Source: Flavobacterium franklandianum (lineage in GTDB: Bacteria; Bacteroidota; Bacteroidia; Flavobacteriales; Flavobacteriaceae). From it: a stretch of 64,000 nt of DNA. The stretch is from the NCBI RefSeq assembly GCF_007097365.1, contig NZ_VJZR01000017.1:1-64000 (forward strand), written 5' to 3'. Each line of letters opens with the position of its first letter. The first letter of the stretch is position 1. This document shows positions 15,427-24,511 of the stretch, piece by piece. The translations under genes and the position numbers were made by a program. The notes under the pieces are model-generated. The model saw only the letters and a list, made by a program, of their open reading frames with translations, did no database searches and was not told where the DNA came from.

Positions 15427-16422
15427 ATGGTAGGAATCACATATAGAAATACAATCACAACACTTCCAAATTGGGTAAAAACTTTACATATAGAGCATCC
15501 GCGAGGCTACGCTTATGAAACTGAAACTCATTTTGTTCATTTTTATGGAAGAGATAAAGGCTTTTATATAATTTCTATTGGTTTAACAGTTATAGAAAAA
15601 AAAGAAGGGACTTTAATTGATTGGGTAACAAGAGTATTTGGAGCTGAAGAAATTGAAAATTTAGAACTAGAAGTTGGACATTCTACAAAAGGTGTTTGGC
15701 GACCATCATTATATTATTATGAAGACACTTATCAAGCACTAGGAGTAACAGAAAATGAGATGAGATTATCAGAATATTCGTTAAGACTATTAATTCAAAA
15801 ACTTGATGAAATATTCCTTTATATCGAGCCAGATGTTTTATCTTTAAATACCTATAGTCACAAAACTAGAGAATTATTAATATTGGCCTGTACTGAAGTT
15901 GAAAATTTTTGGCAATATTATATGAATCAATCGGGACAAAGGCCTGTAGGACGAAATTATACAACTAAAGATTACGTTAAATTATTGCACAAATTGCACT
16001 TGAATGACTTTGAATTTACTCTAAAAACCTATTCGAGTATATCAGCTATAAGACCTTTTGAAAACTGGAATTCATCTGCTCCAACAACAACTTTAACTTG
16101 GTATGATGCATATAATAAAACGAAACACGATAGAGACACACATTTTTCACAAGCAACATTGATAAATTGTATAAATGCAGTCGTTGCAAATTTAATAATG
16201 CATTGTATAAAGTTTAGTCCATTTCCAATGTTTGAACAGACAAATATATTTTCATCACTAATAAACCAACATTTCGAAGCAAAATTTTTAAATTGTAATC
16301 CTAAATCTTTCTATATTCATAAAATACAAATACCCGAAGATACAACGAACGATATTTTTGTCTTTGATCCTAGGAAAAATAAATTTAACGTGCCTTTTAT
16401 TATAGAATCATTAATATTATAA
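15427..16422 (+). CDS. Orphan protein with HEPN-like C-terminal half, function unknown
   Basis: The 331-residue protein is not a family I can name. Residues ~1-100 are beta-rich. From about 110 the protein is helical, with RELLILACTEVENFWQYYM (residues 148-166) followed by WYDAYNKTKHDRDTHF (225-240). A helix with an acidic/aromatic pattern followed by N-x-x-KH-x-R is typical of HEPN-type four-helix domains. A canonical Rx4-6H RNase motif is not clearly present. There is no signal peptide or membrane segment. It stands alone between ygiD and kdsB with AT-rich flanks, and its base composition looks somewhat richer in A/T than its neighbours, suggesting acquired DNA. A defence or stress role is only a guess. 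Confidence 0.7.
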   Translation: MVGITYRNTITTLPNWVKTLHIEHPRGYAYETETHFVHFYGRDKGFYIISIGLTVIEKKEGTLIDWVTRVFGAEEIENLELEVGHSTKGVWRPSLYYYEDTYQALGVTENEMRLSEYSLRLLIQKLDEIFLYIEPDVLSLNTYSHKTRELLILACTEVENFWQYYMNQSGQRPVGRNYTTKDYVKLLHKLHLNDFEFTLKTYSSISAIRPFENWNSSAPTTTLTWYDAYNKTKHDRDTHFSQATLINCINAVVANLIMHCIKFSPFPMFEQTNIFSSLINQHFEAKFLNCNPKSFYIHKIQIPEDTTNDIFVFDPRKNKFNVPFIIESLIL

Positions 16423-16521
16423 AATGTATATTTCGAGTTAAATTGAGCATTTTGCTTTTGACCATAATTAAAATAAAAACTTTGCGACCTAGTGCCTTCT
16501 TGGAAAAAAAATATATAAAAA

Positions 16522-17247
16522 ATGAAAATAATAGCAGTCATTCCCGCACGTTACGCCTCAACTAGATTTCACGCCAAATTAATGGAAGACCTAGGAGGAA
16601 AAACCGTGATTTTAAGAACCTATGAAGCCGCCAAAAAGTCCAACCTTTTTAATGACGTTTTCGTGGTGACCGATTCTGATTTGATTTATAAAGAGATAAC
16701 TTCCAATGGTGGTAAAGCCATTATGAGTATCAAGGAACACGAATCAGGAAGCGACCGAATTGCCGAAGCGGTCGAAAATATGGAGGTGGATATTGTAGTC
16801 AACGTGCAAGGCGACGAGCCTTTTATCGACACAGAAGCTTTAGAAAAACTGATTGAAGTGTACAAAAACGACACTGATATGAAAGTGGATTTGGCCTCCT
16901 TGATGTGCGAAATAAAAGAAGAAGCCGACATCAATAATCCAAATAATGTGAAAGTCGTGGTGAATCAAAATGGTTTTGCCTTGTACTTTTCACGTTCGGT
17001 AATTCCGTACCCGAGAGAAGTAAATGTGGGCGTTCGTTATATGAAACACATCGGGATTTATGCTTTCCGGAAACAGGCTTTGATGGATTTCTACAATCTT
17101 CCGATGAAATCAGTGGAAGCATCAGAAAAACTGGAACAATTGCGCTATCTGGAATTTGGAAAAAGCATCAAAATGGTCGAAACTTCGCATATTGGAATTG
17201 GTATTGATACAAAAGAGGATTTAGAAAAAGCAAGAAAATTGATGTAA
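16522..17247 (+). CDS. kdsB: 3-deoxy-manno-octulosonate cytidylyltransferase
   Basis: The 241-residue enzyme activates Kdo with CTP to CMP-Kdo for the inner core of lipopolysaccharide, in the cytoplasm. Family motifs: [17 protein letters not shown] (N-terminal nucleotide-binding loop), [23 protein letters not shown] (metal/nucleotide site, about residues 88-98), [11 protein letters not shown] and [12 protein letters not shown]. Length is normal for KdsB (~245). The stop codon abuts the stop of the convergent K+ channel gene with no intergenic base. Confidence 0.96.
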   Translation: MKIIAVIPARYASTRFHAKLMEDLGGKTVILRTYEAAKKSNLFNDVFVVTDSDLIYKEITSNGGKAIMSIKEHESGSDRIAEAVENMEVDIVVNVQGDEPFIDTEALEKLIEVYKNDTDMKVDLASLMCEIKEEADINNPNNVKVVVNQNGFALYFSRSVIPYPREVNVGVRYMKHIGIYAFRKQALMDFYNLPMKSVEASEKLEQLRYLEFGKSIKMVETSHIGIGIDTKEDLEKARKLM

Positions 17248-17958
17248 TTAGGATTCGTTTTCAATATCAAAATAACCTTTGGACTTGATTTTAGTAGAGA
17301 AAAAATTCAAAAACAAGACCACAAAAATCAAAAACAAAAAGGCTTGGATTGTTGCTAATACTTTTCCAATGGTTGTAACAGGGAAATAATCACCATATCC
17401 TATAGAGGCCGAATTGATGGTGCTGAAATAAATAGCGTCAAACCAATGATTAAAAGGTTGGTTCAAATAATTTCCGCAGGAATACAAAACCCCAAACGAA
17501 AATATAATTTCTATATAATTAAGAAAAAGCAACAACATTGACCTTTTGTAAGAGCGTGGTTTCGAAAACATATCAGAAGCAAAAATTAATGTTGGGATAT
17601 ATAAAACCGTTTCTAATAACACATAAATCATTATCCAAATTACATATTGATTGCTTTGACAATGATAAATTAATATCAGCAATGGAAAACTAACCTTGAG
17701 CAAAACATAGAAATCCAAAGCTAAATCTCGATATTCATAGCCTTTTAAACTAGCTAAATATTTAATATAAACACCCGGAAAAAGTAATTGTGAAGTTGAA
17801 AGAAACAAGCGTACAATTTTTTCTATTCCATTGTCATCTTGATGGTTGTTGTTCCAAATCGCCTTAATATTCATAATGCGTTTCTGTACAGGATTATACT
17901 CGGGTTTTGGAATCTTAGACAAATTTCCTAGAAATAATTTCTTTAGAATTGAATTCAT
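17248..17958 (-). CDS. Two-pore-helix potassium channel family protein
   Basis: The 236-residue membrane protein has hydrophobic segments at about residues 85-100, 105-128, 142-162 and 200-222. Between the last two lies a pore loop with the filter INSASIGYGDYFPVT (SIGYGD at 185-190). The GYGD core is that of K+ channels, though a serine replaces the usual first threonine of TxGYG. The N-terminal ~80 residues are soluble and there is no C-terminal RCK domain. It is tail-to-tail with kdsB, with stops adjacent, leaving no room for an ordinary terminator between them. Confidence 0.85.
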   Translation of the reverse strand: MNSILKKLFLGNLSKIPKPEYNPVQKRIMNIKAIWNNNHQDDNGIEKIVRLFLSTSQLLFPGVYIKYLASLKGYEYRDLALDFYVLLKVSFPLLILIYHCQSNQYVIWIMIYVLLETVLYIPTLIFASDMFSKPRSYKRSMLLLFLNYIEIIFSFGVLYSCGNYLNQPFNHWFDAIYFSTINSASIGYGDYFPVTTIGKVLATIQAFLFLIFVVLFLNFFSTKIKSKGYFDIENES

Positions 17959-18025
17959 AATTACAAGGTTTGAATATCACCTCGAATTTACAAAATAAAT
18001 GCTTAACTTTTATTACAAATTGCTA

Positions 18026-18709
18026 TTAAAAGTTACTTTCAATTAGAATTAATTCATTCGTTTTTTTTATTTTGCTAAATTTTGTCACAGTATATTTTTT
18101 AGTGTCAAAATTTTTTAGATAGTCTGAATTAAGTTGTTTTTGCTTCGCATTTAATAGCATTGTATTAAAAAGGATGACGCCTTTGGGTTTTAATAAAAAA
18201 CAAATTCGGTTAATAAAAAAGAATTCAAATAAAAAATCAGGCATTTTTGCATCTTGAAAAACGTCAATAATTATTAAGTCATATTTAGTATTAGTTTTCA
18301 AAACATATTTAGAGGCGTCATCGATAATTATTTCAAGATTTGGAATGTCGTTGAGATGAAAATAAGTGTTGGCAATTTCAATTACAGATTTGTCAATTTC
18401 GACTCCAGTAATTTTTCCTTTATAATGAATTTCATCAACCAAAGTATGAATTACACTGCCACCAGCAACACCTAGTACAAGAATAGAATTCATCGATTTA
18501 ATTTTTTCGAAACCAATATTTCTCAATCCTATTCTTAGAATACCTTGTAAATTCCCATACGAATAATTTGTATTCTCACTGTCTAAGACTAATTTTCCGT
18601 TGTTCCAAGTTACTTCTAAGCTATGACTAATAACAGAAACTTCTTTAAAAATGGTGATGGGAATTAAGTAGCTAAACAGTTTTTTGAGCATTTGAAGAAT
18701 TTTTATCAA
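18026..18709 (-). CDS. Spermidine-synthase-like SAM-binding protein
   Basis: The 227-residue protein has the Rossmann SAM fold of the spermidine synthase group: ILVLGVAGGSVIHTL (loop I), GVEIDKSVIEIANTYF (acidic residue binding the ribose), DDASKYVL and YDLIIIDVFQDAKMP. The N-terminal beta-hairpin domain of true SpeE is present only in short form, and GGGDGG of SpeE is replaced by GVAGGS. It is therefore more likely a methyltransferase-like relative than a polyamine synthase. An alternative start is M8 (MLKKLFSYL). It is divergent from the acyltransferase gene, with 42 bases between starts. Confidence 0.75.
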   Translation of the reverse strand: MIKILQMLKKLFSYLIPITIFKEVSVISHSLEVTWNNGKLVLDSENTNYSYGNLQGILRIGLRNIGFEKIKSMNSILVLGVAGGSVIHTLVDEIHYKGKITGVEIDKSVIEIANTYFHLNDIPNLEIIIDDASKYVLKTNTKYDLIIIDVFQDAKMPDFLFEFFFINRICFLLKPKGVILFNTMLLNAKQKQLNSDYLKNFDTKKYTVTKFSKIKKTNELILIESNF

Positions 18710-18751
18710 AAATACAGGAATAATACTAATTTTACCAAAAATAGGTTCTAA

Positions 18752-19309
18752 ATGAAAAAAAGGTTTTACAAATTTATTTTCTTCAAATTAATGAATTGGA
18801 AAATTGAAGGCACAATTGATAAAAGTATTATGAAATGTGTTCTAATGATTCTTCCTCACACAAGTTGGCACGATTTCTATCTGGGAATATTTACTAGAGG
18901 AATTATTGATTTGGAAATGAATTTTATTGGAAAAAAAGAATTATTTCGTTTTCCATTTGGTTTTTATTTTCGTTGGATGGGTGGAGCGCCAATAGATAGG
19001 GTAGGGAGTTTAAACAAAGTAGAGGCCATTGCCAAAATTTTTGAAAAAAGTGATGAATTTCGATTGGCAATTTCTCCCGAAGGAACCCGAAAAAAAATCA
19101 GTGAACTCCGAACAGGTTTTTATTATATCGCTTTAAAAGCAAATGTTCCTATAATTCCTGTTGCTTTTGATTTTGGAAAAAAAACAGTAAATATTGGAAA
19201 ACCATTTTATCCAACTTCAAATTACAATGATGATTTAAAAATTTTATTAAAACATTTCAAAGGTATTATTGGTAAAATACCTGAAAAAGGTTTTAACACT
19301 GAATTATAA
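18752..19309 (+). CDS. PlsC-type acyltransferase family protein
   Basis: The 185-residue protein belongs to the glycerolipid acyltransferase group. The catalytic HX4D motif is HTSWHD (about residues 31-36), and the substrate-binding motif is SPEGTRKKISELRTGFYYIA with a following ANVPIIPVAFDF. The FPFGFYFRWMGGAPIDR segment between them is typical of the short group related to 1-acyl-glycerol-3-phosphate acyltransferases. Substrate is not decided by sequence. It is short and lacks a clear N-terminal membrane anchor. It is tail-to-tail with the XRE regulator, one base apart. Confidence 0.88.
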   Translation: MKKRFYKFIFFKLMNWKIEGTIDKSIMKCVLMILPHTSWHDFYLGIFTRGIIDLEMNFIGKKELFRFPFGFYFRWMGGAPIDRVGSLNKVEAIAKIFEKSDEFRLAISPEGTRKKISELRTGFYYIALKANVPIIPVAFDFGKKTVNIGKPFYPTSNYNDDLKILLKHFKGIIGKIPEKGFNTEL

Positions 19310-19310
19310 T

Positions 19311-19790
19311 TTATTCTGCCGAATAGGTTTTAAAAGTTCCGTTTGTATAAAAAATTACAATTCGGTCAATTTCAACTTCCGTTTTATTAATCGAAGCTAA
19401 TTTTGAATTTGAAAAAAGATTTGGAAGATTTTCTTCCGTCTTATTTTTTGCATTTGAATTTTTTTCAGAGAACAAATCAGTTTGCTTTTCTATTTTAGTT
19501 TCAACAATTGCATTGTTAAAAGTTGGAGTGGGTTGAACTCTATTTACTTCATTTTCTATTTCCGATTTTGGAAAAGTTCCCTTTCCATTTAAAATCCAAT
19601 ACAAATCGACCTCAGGAAAAACATCCATAATTTTGAGAATAAAATCTAAACTTGGTTTGTTTCTTCCAGAAAGGAGGTGGGACAAACTCGAACGTTGTAC
19701 ACCTATTTTATCGGCAAACGAAGAGGCATTCAAGCTGTAATAATCCAGAATGTATTCTAGTCTTTTTATGAAATCATCAGTGTTTACCAT
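19311..19790 (-). CDS. XRE-family transcriptional regulator
   Basis: The 159-residue protein has an N-terminal HTH_3 domain: residues ~5-65 include YSLNASSFADKIGVQRSSLS and HLLSGRNKPSLDFILKIMDVFPEVDLYWILNGKG (given as a region), the common Bacteroidota form. The rest is a low-complexity linker and a short C-terminal strand pair (IDRIVIFYTNGTFKTY). No peptidase or sensor domain is seen. The target is unknown. Its promoter region is shared with the M14 peptidase gene on the other strand. Confidence 0.9.
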   Translation of the reverse strand: MVNTDDFIKRLEYILDYYSLNASSFADKIGVQRSSLSHLLSGRNKPSLDFILKIMDVFPEVDLYWILNGKGTFPKSEIENEVNRVQPTPTFNNAIVETKIEKQTDLFSEKNSNAKNKTEENLPNLFSNSKLASINKTEVEIDRIVIFYTNGTFKTYSAE

Positions 19791-19811
19791 TGTAAATTGT
19801 ATTTAAAATAA

Positions 19812-19868
19812 TTAATGTTACAAATGTAATTAAAAACAAATAACGAACCAATATTACAGATGTAAATT
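19812..19868. promoter_or_regulatory. Candidate operator sites (TTACA-n3-TGTAA type) upstream of the XRE gene
   Basis: TGTTACAAATGTAATT and ATTACAGATGTAAATT lie about 40 bases apart in front of the regulator start. Both share TTACAnATGTAA with dyad symmetry, and a related form (ACCATTGTAAATTGT) overlaps the start codon. Repetition of a dyad word upstream of a HTH regulator suggests autoregulation. Inference only. Confidence 0.45.
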
Positions 19869-20056
19869 GTTGATAAAAGATTATTTAACCTTAATTATTA
19901 ATTTAATTAAAATTATATAAAATACTGATTATTAAATAATTAAATGTCAATATTATTTTTAAGTACATTTGTCAATTTGTACATTGGATGAAATAGAATA
20001 ACCAATACAATATTTGTTTACAATAATAAATTAAATACTTTTTTTAAGAATTACAA

Positions 20057-20083
20057 TTGTTAATTTAAAGATGTTTACTTTTG
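20057..20083 (+). promoter_or_regulatory. Candidate promoter of the M14 peptidase gene
   Basis: TTG (20057-20059) and TACTTTTG (20076-20083) match the Bacteroidota -33/-7 consensus, with a spacer of 16 bases, slightly shorter than usual. The -7 box lies 18 bases before the ATG, giving a very short leader. Confidence 0.5.
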
Positions 20084-20101
20084 TAAAACAAAAATACAAC
20101 T

Positions 20102-21256
20102 ATGAATTTAGAGCAATTATTCAGTCAATATAAAGAGCCATCAATTAAAGGTCGTTATATTACGTTAGATAATATTTACCCAATTTTAAAAAAATTAAAC
20201 ACAAATAATCAATTAGAAATTATTGGAAAATCGGTTCTTGAAATGCCAATTTATAAGTTTCAAATTGGTACAGGAAAAATCAAATTATTACTTTGGTCTC
20301 AAATGCACGGAAACGAAAGTACAACTACAAAAGCACTAATTGATTTTTTGAACCTCTTGAATGGAGATTCAGGGTTGGCTAGAAAGTTACTTAAAACATT
20401 TACTTTTTGTGTCATTCCGATGTTAAATCCTGATGGAGCGAAATTATACACTCGCGAAAATGCCAATAAAGTAGATATAAATCGTGATTCAAAAGAGCTG
20501 TCGCAACCAGAAAGCAGAGTTTTAAGAGAAGCTTTTGAAAACTTTGAACCTGATTTTTGCTTTAATCTACACGATCAGCGTACTATTTTTGGTGTAGGAA
20601 GCTCTAGTAGTCCTGCAACAATGTCTTTTTTAGCTCCAGCTTACAATAAAGAAAGAGAAGTTAATGCGACTAGATTGAAGGTGATTAATTTGATTTCAGG
20701 TATAAATGATGTTTTGCAAAATTATATTCCAGGACAAGTTGGTCGATTTGATGACGCATTTAATATAAATTGTATTGGAGACACTTTTCAATATTTAGGT
20801 GTTCCAACAGTTTTGTTTGAAGCAGGTCATTTTCCGAAAGATTATTCGAGAGAGGAAACAAGAAAATATGTTTTTGTATCTTTGGTTACGAGTTTTAAAA
20901 TACTTAGCGAAAACGATTTAGTTAACAATGAATTTGACAAATATTTGAGTATTCCTCAAAATAAAGTTGTTTTTTATGATTTTTTATATAAAAATATCAA
21001 AATAAATTATGATGGTATCGAAATAATCACGAATTTTGCTGCACAATACAAAGAAGAATTAATTAACGATCAAATTTGTTTTAATGCTTATATTGTTCAT
21101 ATAAGTGAATTGGATAATTATTTTGGACATTTTGAATTTGATGCTAAAGGCGCACTTTATCAAGATTCTAGTGATAATTTTCCAAAACTAAATCAAAAAG
21201 CTAACTTTTATTTAGATAATAATAAAAGGTTTGTTAATGGGTCAATAGTTTTTTAA
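20102..21256 (+). CDS. M14-family zinc carboxypeptidase-like protein
   Basis: The 384-residue protein has the M14 metallocarboxypeptidase zinc site. QMHGNEST supplies the HxxE pair (H69, E72), NLHDQR supplies the third ligand His near residue 155, and VLFEAGHFPKDYSREE carries the catalytic Glu near 241. Substrate residues are in NPDGAKLYTRENANKVDINRD. No signal peptide is visible, so it appears cytoplasmic, unlike digestive carboxypeptidases, and may act on cell-wall peptides or small modified peptides. It is followed 39 bases later by an Lrp-type regulator in the same direction. Confidence 0.9.
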   Translation: MNLEQLFSQYKEPSIKGRYITLDNIYPILKKLNTNNQLEIIGKSVLEMPIYKFQIGTGKIKLLLWSQMHGNESTTTKALIDFLNLLNGDSGLARKLLKTFTFCVIPMLNPDGAKLYTRENANKVDINRDSKELSQPESRVLREAFENFEPDFCFNLHDQRTIFGVGSSSSPATMSFLAPAYNKEREVNATRLKVINLISGINDVLQNYIPGQVGRFDDAFNINCIGDTFQYLGVPTVLFEAGHFPKDYSREETRKYVFVSLVTSFKILSENDLVNNEFDKYLSIPQNKVVFYDFLYKNIKINYDGIEIITNFAAQYKEELINDQICFNAYIVHISELDNYFGHFEFDAKGALYQDSSDNFPKLNQKANFYLDNNKRFVNGSIVF

Positions 21257-21295
21257 AGTTTGTAATTGTAGTTATAAATATTAAACTATTGAATT

Positions 21296-21775
21296 ATGAG
21301 TAAGTTTCGTTTAGATGAAGTAGACCATCAAATTTTGGATATGTTGATAGACAACACCAGAATTCCTTTTACAGATATTGCAAAAAAATTACTAATTTCG
21401 GCTGGAACAGTTCACGTTCGAGTTAAGAAGATGGAAGATGCCGAAATAATAATGGGTTCTTCATTAGTGTTGGATTATGATAAGCTGGGATATTCATTTA
21501 TCGCTTATGTTGGAGTTTTTCTGAATAATACTTCGCAAACTAAATTTGTTTTGCAACGTATCAACGAAATTCCTTTCGTAACTGTTGCTTCTGTAACAAC
21601 AGGAAAATTCAATATTTTCTGTAAAATTAGAGCAAAAGACACAAAACATGCTAAGGATGTAATCTTTATGATTGATGATATTGATGGTGTTTACAGAACA
21701 GAAACAATGATTTCATTGGAAGAAAGCATTAATGATAAAAAACGCTTAATGCACACTATATTTAAAGATATATAA
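21296..21775 (+). CDS. Lrp/AsnC-family transcriptional regulator
   Basis: The 159-residue protein has the family layout. An N-terminal winged-helix domain (VDHQILDMLIDNTRIPFTDIAKKL, a region near residues 8-31) is followed by the ligand-binding RAM domain with VTTGKFNIFCKIRAKD and a final helix. The length and the GxYNxxxx-like pattern are normal. Ligand and targets are unknown. It follows the peptidase gene and ends at a strong terminator, so both may form one unit. Confidence 0.94.
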   Translation: MSKFRLDEVDHQILDMLIDNTRIPFTDIAKKLLISAGTVHVRVKKMEDAEIIMGSSLVLDYDKLGYSFIAYVGVFLNNTSQTKFVLQRINEIPFVTVASVTTGKFNIFCKIRAKDTKHAKDVIFMIDDIDGVYRTETMISLEESINDKKRLMHTIFKDI

Positions 21776-21801
21776 TTCATTTGAACGATATTAAATAATA
21801 T

Positions 21802-21834
21802 AACCTCAAGTGAATTCTTGGGGTTTGTTTTTTT
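21802..21834 (+). terminator. Rho-independent terminator after the Lrp gene
   Basis: AACCTCAAG (21802-21810) pairs with CTTGGGGTT (21817-21825), a 9-bp stem with one G-T pair and a 6-base loop, followed by TGTTTTTTT. Confidence 0.8.
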
Positions 21835-21873
21835 AACTTTATACGAACTACAAACTAACTAATTAACCAATTT

Positions 21874-24459
21874 ATGTATACTCATCCTAAAATTGAACGA
21901 TTCAAAGAAGAAGTCCTTTCTAAATATAACATCTATAATAGTGTTTTTATTACACTCCCGTTTGATTCAATAGACAATACTGGGGCACTACTCCCATTAT
22001 TTACAGATGGTTGTGAAAATGGATTCAAAAAACAAGAAACACCTAAAGAAATTTTAGATTTATTTGCTCAAAAATACCTTAGTGGTGCTTCAGAATCAGA
22101 AAAAATTGATTTAATGTTTCGTTTTATTCAATATATAGAACGTCAAATAGTACTATTTGATGCTGTTGAAGATGCGGCATTCCCCGTTGTGAATAATATG
22201 GAAGGAAGAGGTTCTTTGCGTGATATTAAAGAAAAAGCGTCCGCTAAAGAAAAAGAATTAGAGTTAATTTCATTTTTAGAAAATTTTAATGTTCGAACGG
22301 TTTTAACAGCTCATCCGACTCAGTTTTATCCTGGCTCTGTTTTGGGAATTATCAACGATTTAACCGAAGCAATTCGTAAAAATAACTTGCTCGAAATCAA
22401 ACAATTGTTAGCTCAATTAGGTAAAACACCTTTTATTCAAGCCGAAAAACCAAACCCTTTTGACGAAGCGGTAAGTTTGATATGGTATCTTGAAAATGTA
22501 TTTTATGAAACTGCTGGTGAAATAGTACATTATCTTCAAAAAAATATTTTGAACGGAAACTTAATACAAAATCAAATAATAAAACTTGGTTTTTGGCCCG
22601 GAGGTGATCGTGATGGAAATCCTTTTGTAACCACAGAAATTACTCTTAAAGTAGCCGATAGATTAAGGACATCCATTTTGAAATGTTACTATCGCGAAAT
22701 GAGAAATTTAAAACGTAAACTTACTTTCTCTCAAGTAGATGTACTTGTTGCTGAGCTCGAAAACAAATTGTATCGTTCTGTTTTTTACTCTAAAGGCGAA
22801 ATTTATATCACTTTAGATGAGTTTAAATCTCAATTAAACAAAATAAGAACCATTCTTATAGAACGCAATCAATCTTTATACCTAGATGAATTAGAAGCGC
22901 TTCTTATCAAAGTAAATTTATTTGGTTTCCATTTTGCCTCTTTAGACATTCGTCAAAATAGTAAAATACATGATGCTGTTTTTAAAGATGTTGTACAGTA
23001 TTACTTGAATTCAAATTCTGAAGTTTTTCCAAAGAATTATTTTGAATTAACAGAAAGTGAAAAAATAGAAGTCTTGTCAACCATCAAAGGAAATCTTGAT
23101 TCGAATGTATTTGAAAATGAAATTACAAAATCGACTATTGAGTCGATGCAAGCGATTAGACAAATACAAAAAAATAACGGAGAATTTGGCTCAAATCGTT
23201 ATATCATAAGCAATAATGAAAGCGCGTTGAATGTTATGGAAACATTTGCACTTTTCAAATTAAACAATTGGGAGAATCCTACCGTCGATATAATTCCTCT
23301 GTTCGAATCAGTTGACGATTTACAGAATGCTTATGTAATTATGGAAAAGTTGTACACTAATCCTGTATATATGGCGCATTTAGCATCGAGAAATAATAAA
23401 CAAACTATAATGCTTGGTTTTTCTGATGGGACTAAAGATGGTGGGTATTTGATGGCGAATTGGAGTATTTATAAAGCAAAAGAGGAATTGACGGCAATGT
23501 CAAGAAAATACGGAATTAAAGCGCTGTTCTTTGATGGACGTGGTGGTCCTCCAGCTCGTGGAGGAGGTAAAACTCATAAATTTTACGCCTCTCTAGGACC
23601 AAAAATTGAGAACAATGAAATTCAGGTTACGGTACAAGGGCAAACCATAAGCTCAAATTTTGGAACTTTAGACTCTTGTCGCTATAACCTAGAAAATTTA
23701 TTAAGTGCTGGTGCTACAAATCAAGTTTTTAATAAACAAAAAAATATTTTATCAGTTAGCGAAAAAGAAATTTTAGATCAATTAGCTGAGTTGGGCTACG
23801 AAAAATATTTGAGTTTTAAAAATCATCCAAAATTTATTCCTTATTTGGAGCAAATGAGCACTTTAAAATATTATGCTAAAGCCAATATTGGAAGTAGACC
23901 ATCAAAAAGAAGTATGTCTGAACATTTAGATTTTGCCGATTTAAGAGCCATTCCGTTTGTGGGCTCGTGGAGTCAATTAAAGCAAAATGTACCTGGATTT
24001 TTTGGAGTAGGTACGGCATTAAAATATTTTGAGGATACTAACAATTGGGATAAAGTTCAGAATTTATATAATGATTCTTTATTTTTTAGAACCTTGTTAG
24101 AAAACAGTATGATGTCATTGGCAAAATCCTTTTTCCCTTTGACCGCTTATATGAAAAAAGATCCTGAATTTGGAGCATTTTGGCAAATTATATACGATGA
24201 GTTTTTAGAAACTAAACGTTTATTATTAAAAATTGCTGGACATAATGAATTGATGGAAAACTATCCTGACGGAAAAGCTTCGATTGACATAAGAGAGCGT
24301 ATAGTGTTGCCTTTGTTGACCATACAACAATATGCTTTATTAAGAATTAATGAATTGAACAAGGAGCAAAAACCAGATTTAGATTTGATTCAGACTTATG
24401 AAAAGATTGTGACTCGTTCTCTTTTTGGAAATACAAACGCAAGTAGAAACTCAGCTTAA
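21874..24459 (+). CDS. ppc: Phosphoenolpyruvate carboxylase
   Basis: The 861-residue enzyme fixes bicarbonate onto PEP to give oxaloacetate, replenishing the TCA cycle. Catalytic motifs in order: VLTAHPTQFYPGS (catalytic His region, about residues 141-153), GFWPGGDRDGNPFVT, MLGFSDGTKDGGYLMANW, FFDGRGGPPARGGGKTH (mobile glycine loop) and GSRPSKR. The C-terminus TRSLFGNTNASRNSA differs from the usual QNTG ending. It is somewhat shorter than E. coli PEPC (883) but appears complete. It is monocistronic after a terminator, or leads into the DinB gene 52 bases downstream. Confidence 0.96.
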   Translation: MYTHPKIERFKEEVLSKYNIYNSVFITLPFDSIDNTGALLPLFTDGCENGFKKQETPKEILDLFAQKYLSGASESEKIDLMFRFIQYIERQIVLFDAVEDAAFPVVNNMEGRGSLRDIKEKASAKEKELELISFLENFNVRTVLTAHPTQFYPGSVLGIINDLTEAIRKNNLLEIKQLLAQLGKTPFIQAEKPNPFDEAVSLIWYLENVFYETAGEIVHYLQKNILNGNLIQNQIIKLGFWPGGDRDGNPFVTTEITLKVADRLRTSILKCYYREMRNLKRKLTFSQVDVLVAELENKLYRSVFYSKGEIYITLDEFKSQLNKIRTILIERNQSLYLDELEALLIKVNLFGFHFASLDIRQNSKIHDAVFKDVVQYYLNSNSEVFPKNYFELTESEKIEVLSTIKGNLDSNVFENEITKSTIESMQAIRQIQKNNGEFGSNRYIISNNESALNVMETFALFKLNNWENPTVDIIPLFESVDDLQNAYVIMEKLYTNPVYMAHLASRNNKQTIMLGFSDGTKDGGYLMANWSIYKAKEELTAMSRKYGIKALFFDGRGGPPARGGGKTHKFYASLGPKIENNEIQVTVQGQTISSNFGTLDSCRYNLENLLSAGATNQVFNKQKNILSVSEKEILDQLAELGYEKYLSFKNHPKFIPYLEQMSTLKYYAKANIGSRPSKRSMSEHLDFADLRAIPFVGSWSQLKQNVPGFFGVGTALKYFEDTNNWDKVQNLYNDSLFFRTLLENSMMSLAKSFFPLTAYMKKDPEFGAFWQIIYDEFLETKRLLLKIAGHNELMENYPDGKASIDIRERIVLPLLTIQQYALLRINELNKEQKPDLDLIQTYEKIVTRSLFGNTNASRNSA

Positions 24460-24511
24460 AATATAATTTTAGAGTTTAGATTGTTTCGGAGAAAGATTTA
24501 AAAATTAATAT

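Larger units (their letters stand above)
19791..20101. other. Divergent intergenic region between XRE regulator and M14 peptidase
   Basis: 311 bases, very AT-rich. The right end holds a candidate promoter (20057-20083) for the peptidase. The part near the regulator contains several copies of words like TTACAxxTGTAA-type short inverted motifs (ATTACAGATGTAAATT near 19853 and ATGTTACAAATGTAATT near 19813), which could be autoregulatory operator sites for the XRE protein. No gene is seen. Confidence 0.45.

Noticed and set aside
18026..18709. True spermidine synthase (SpeE) and part of a polyamine operon
   Set aside because: It lacks the GGGDGG loop and most of the N-terminal domain, and is 9 kb from the arginine decarboxylase operon.
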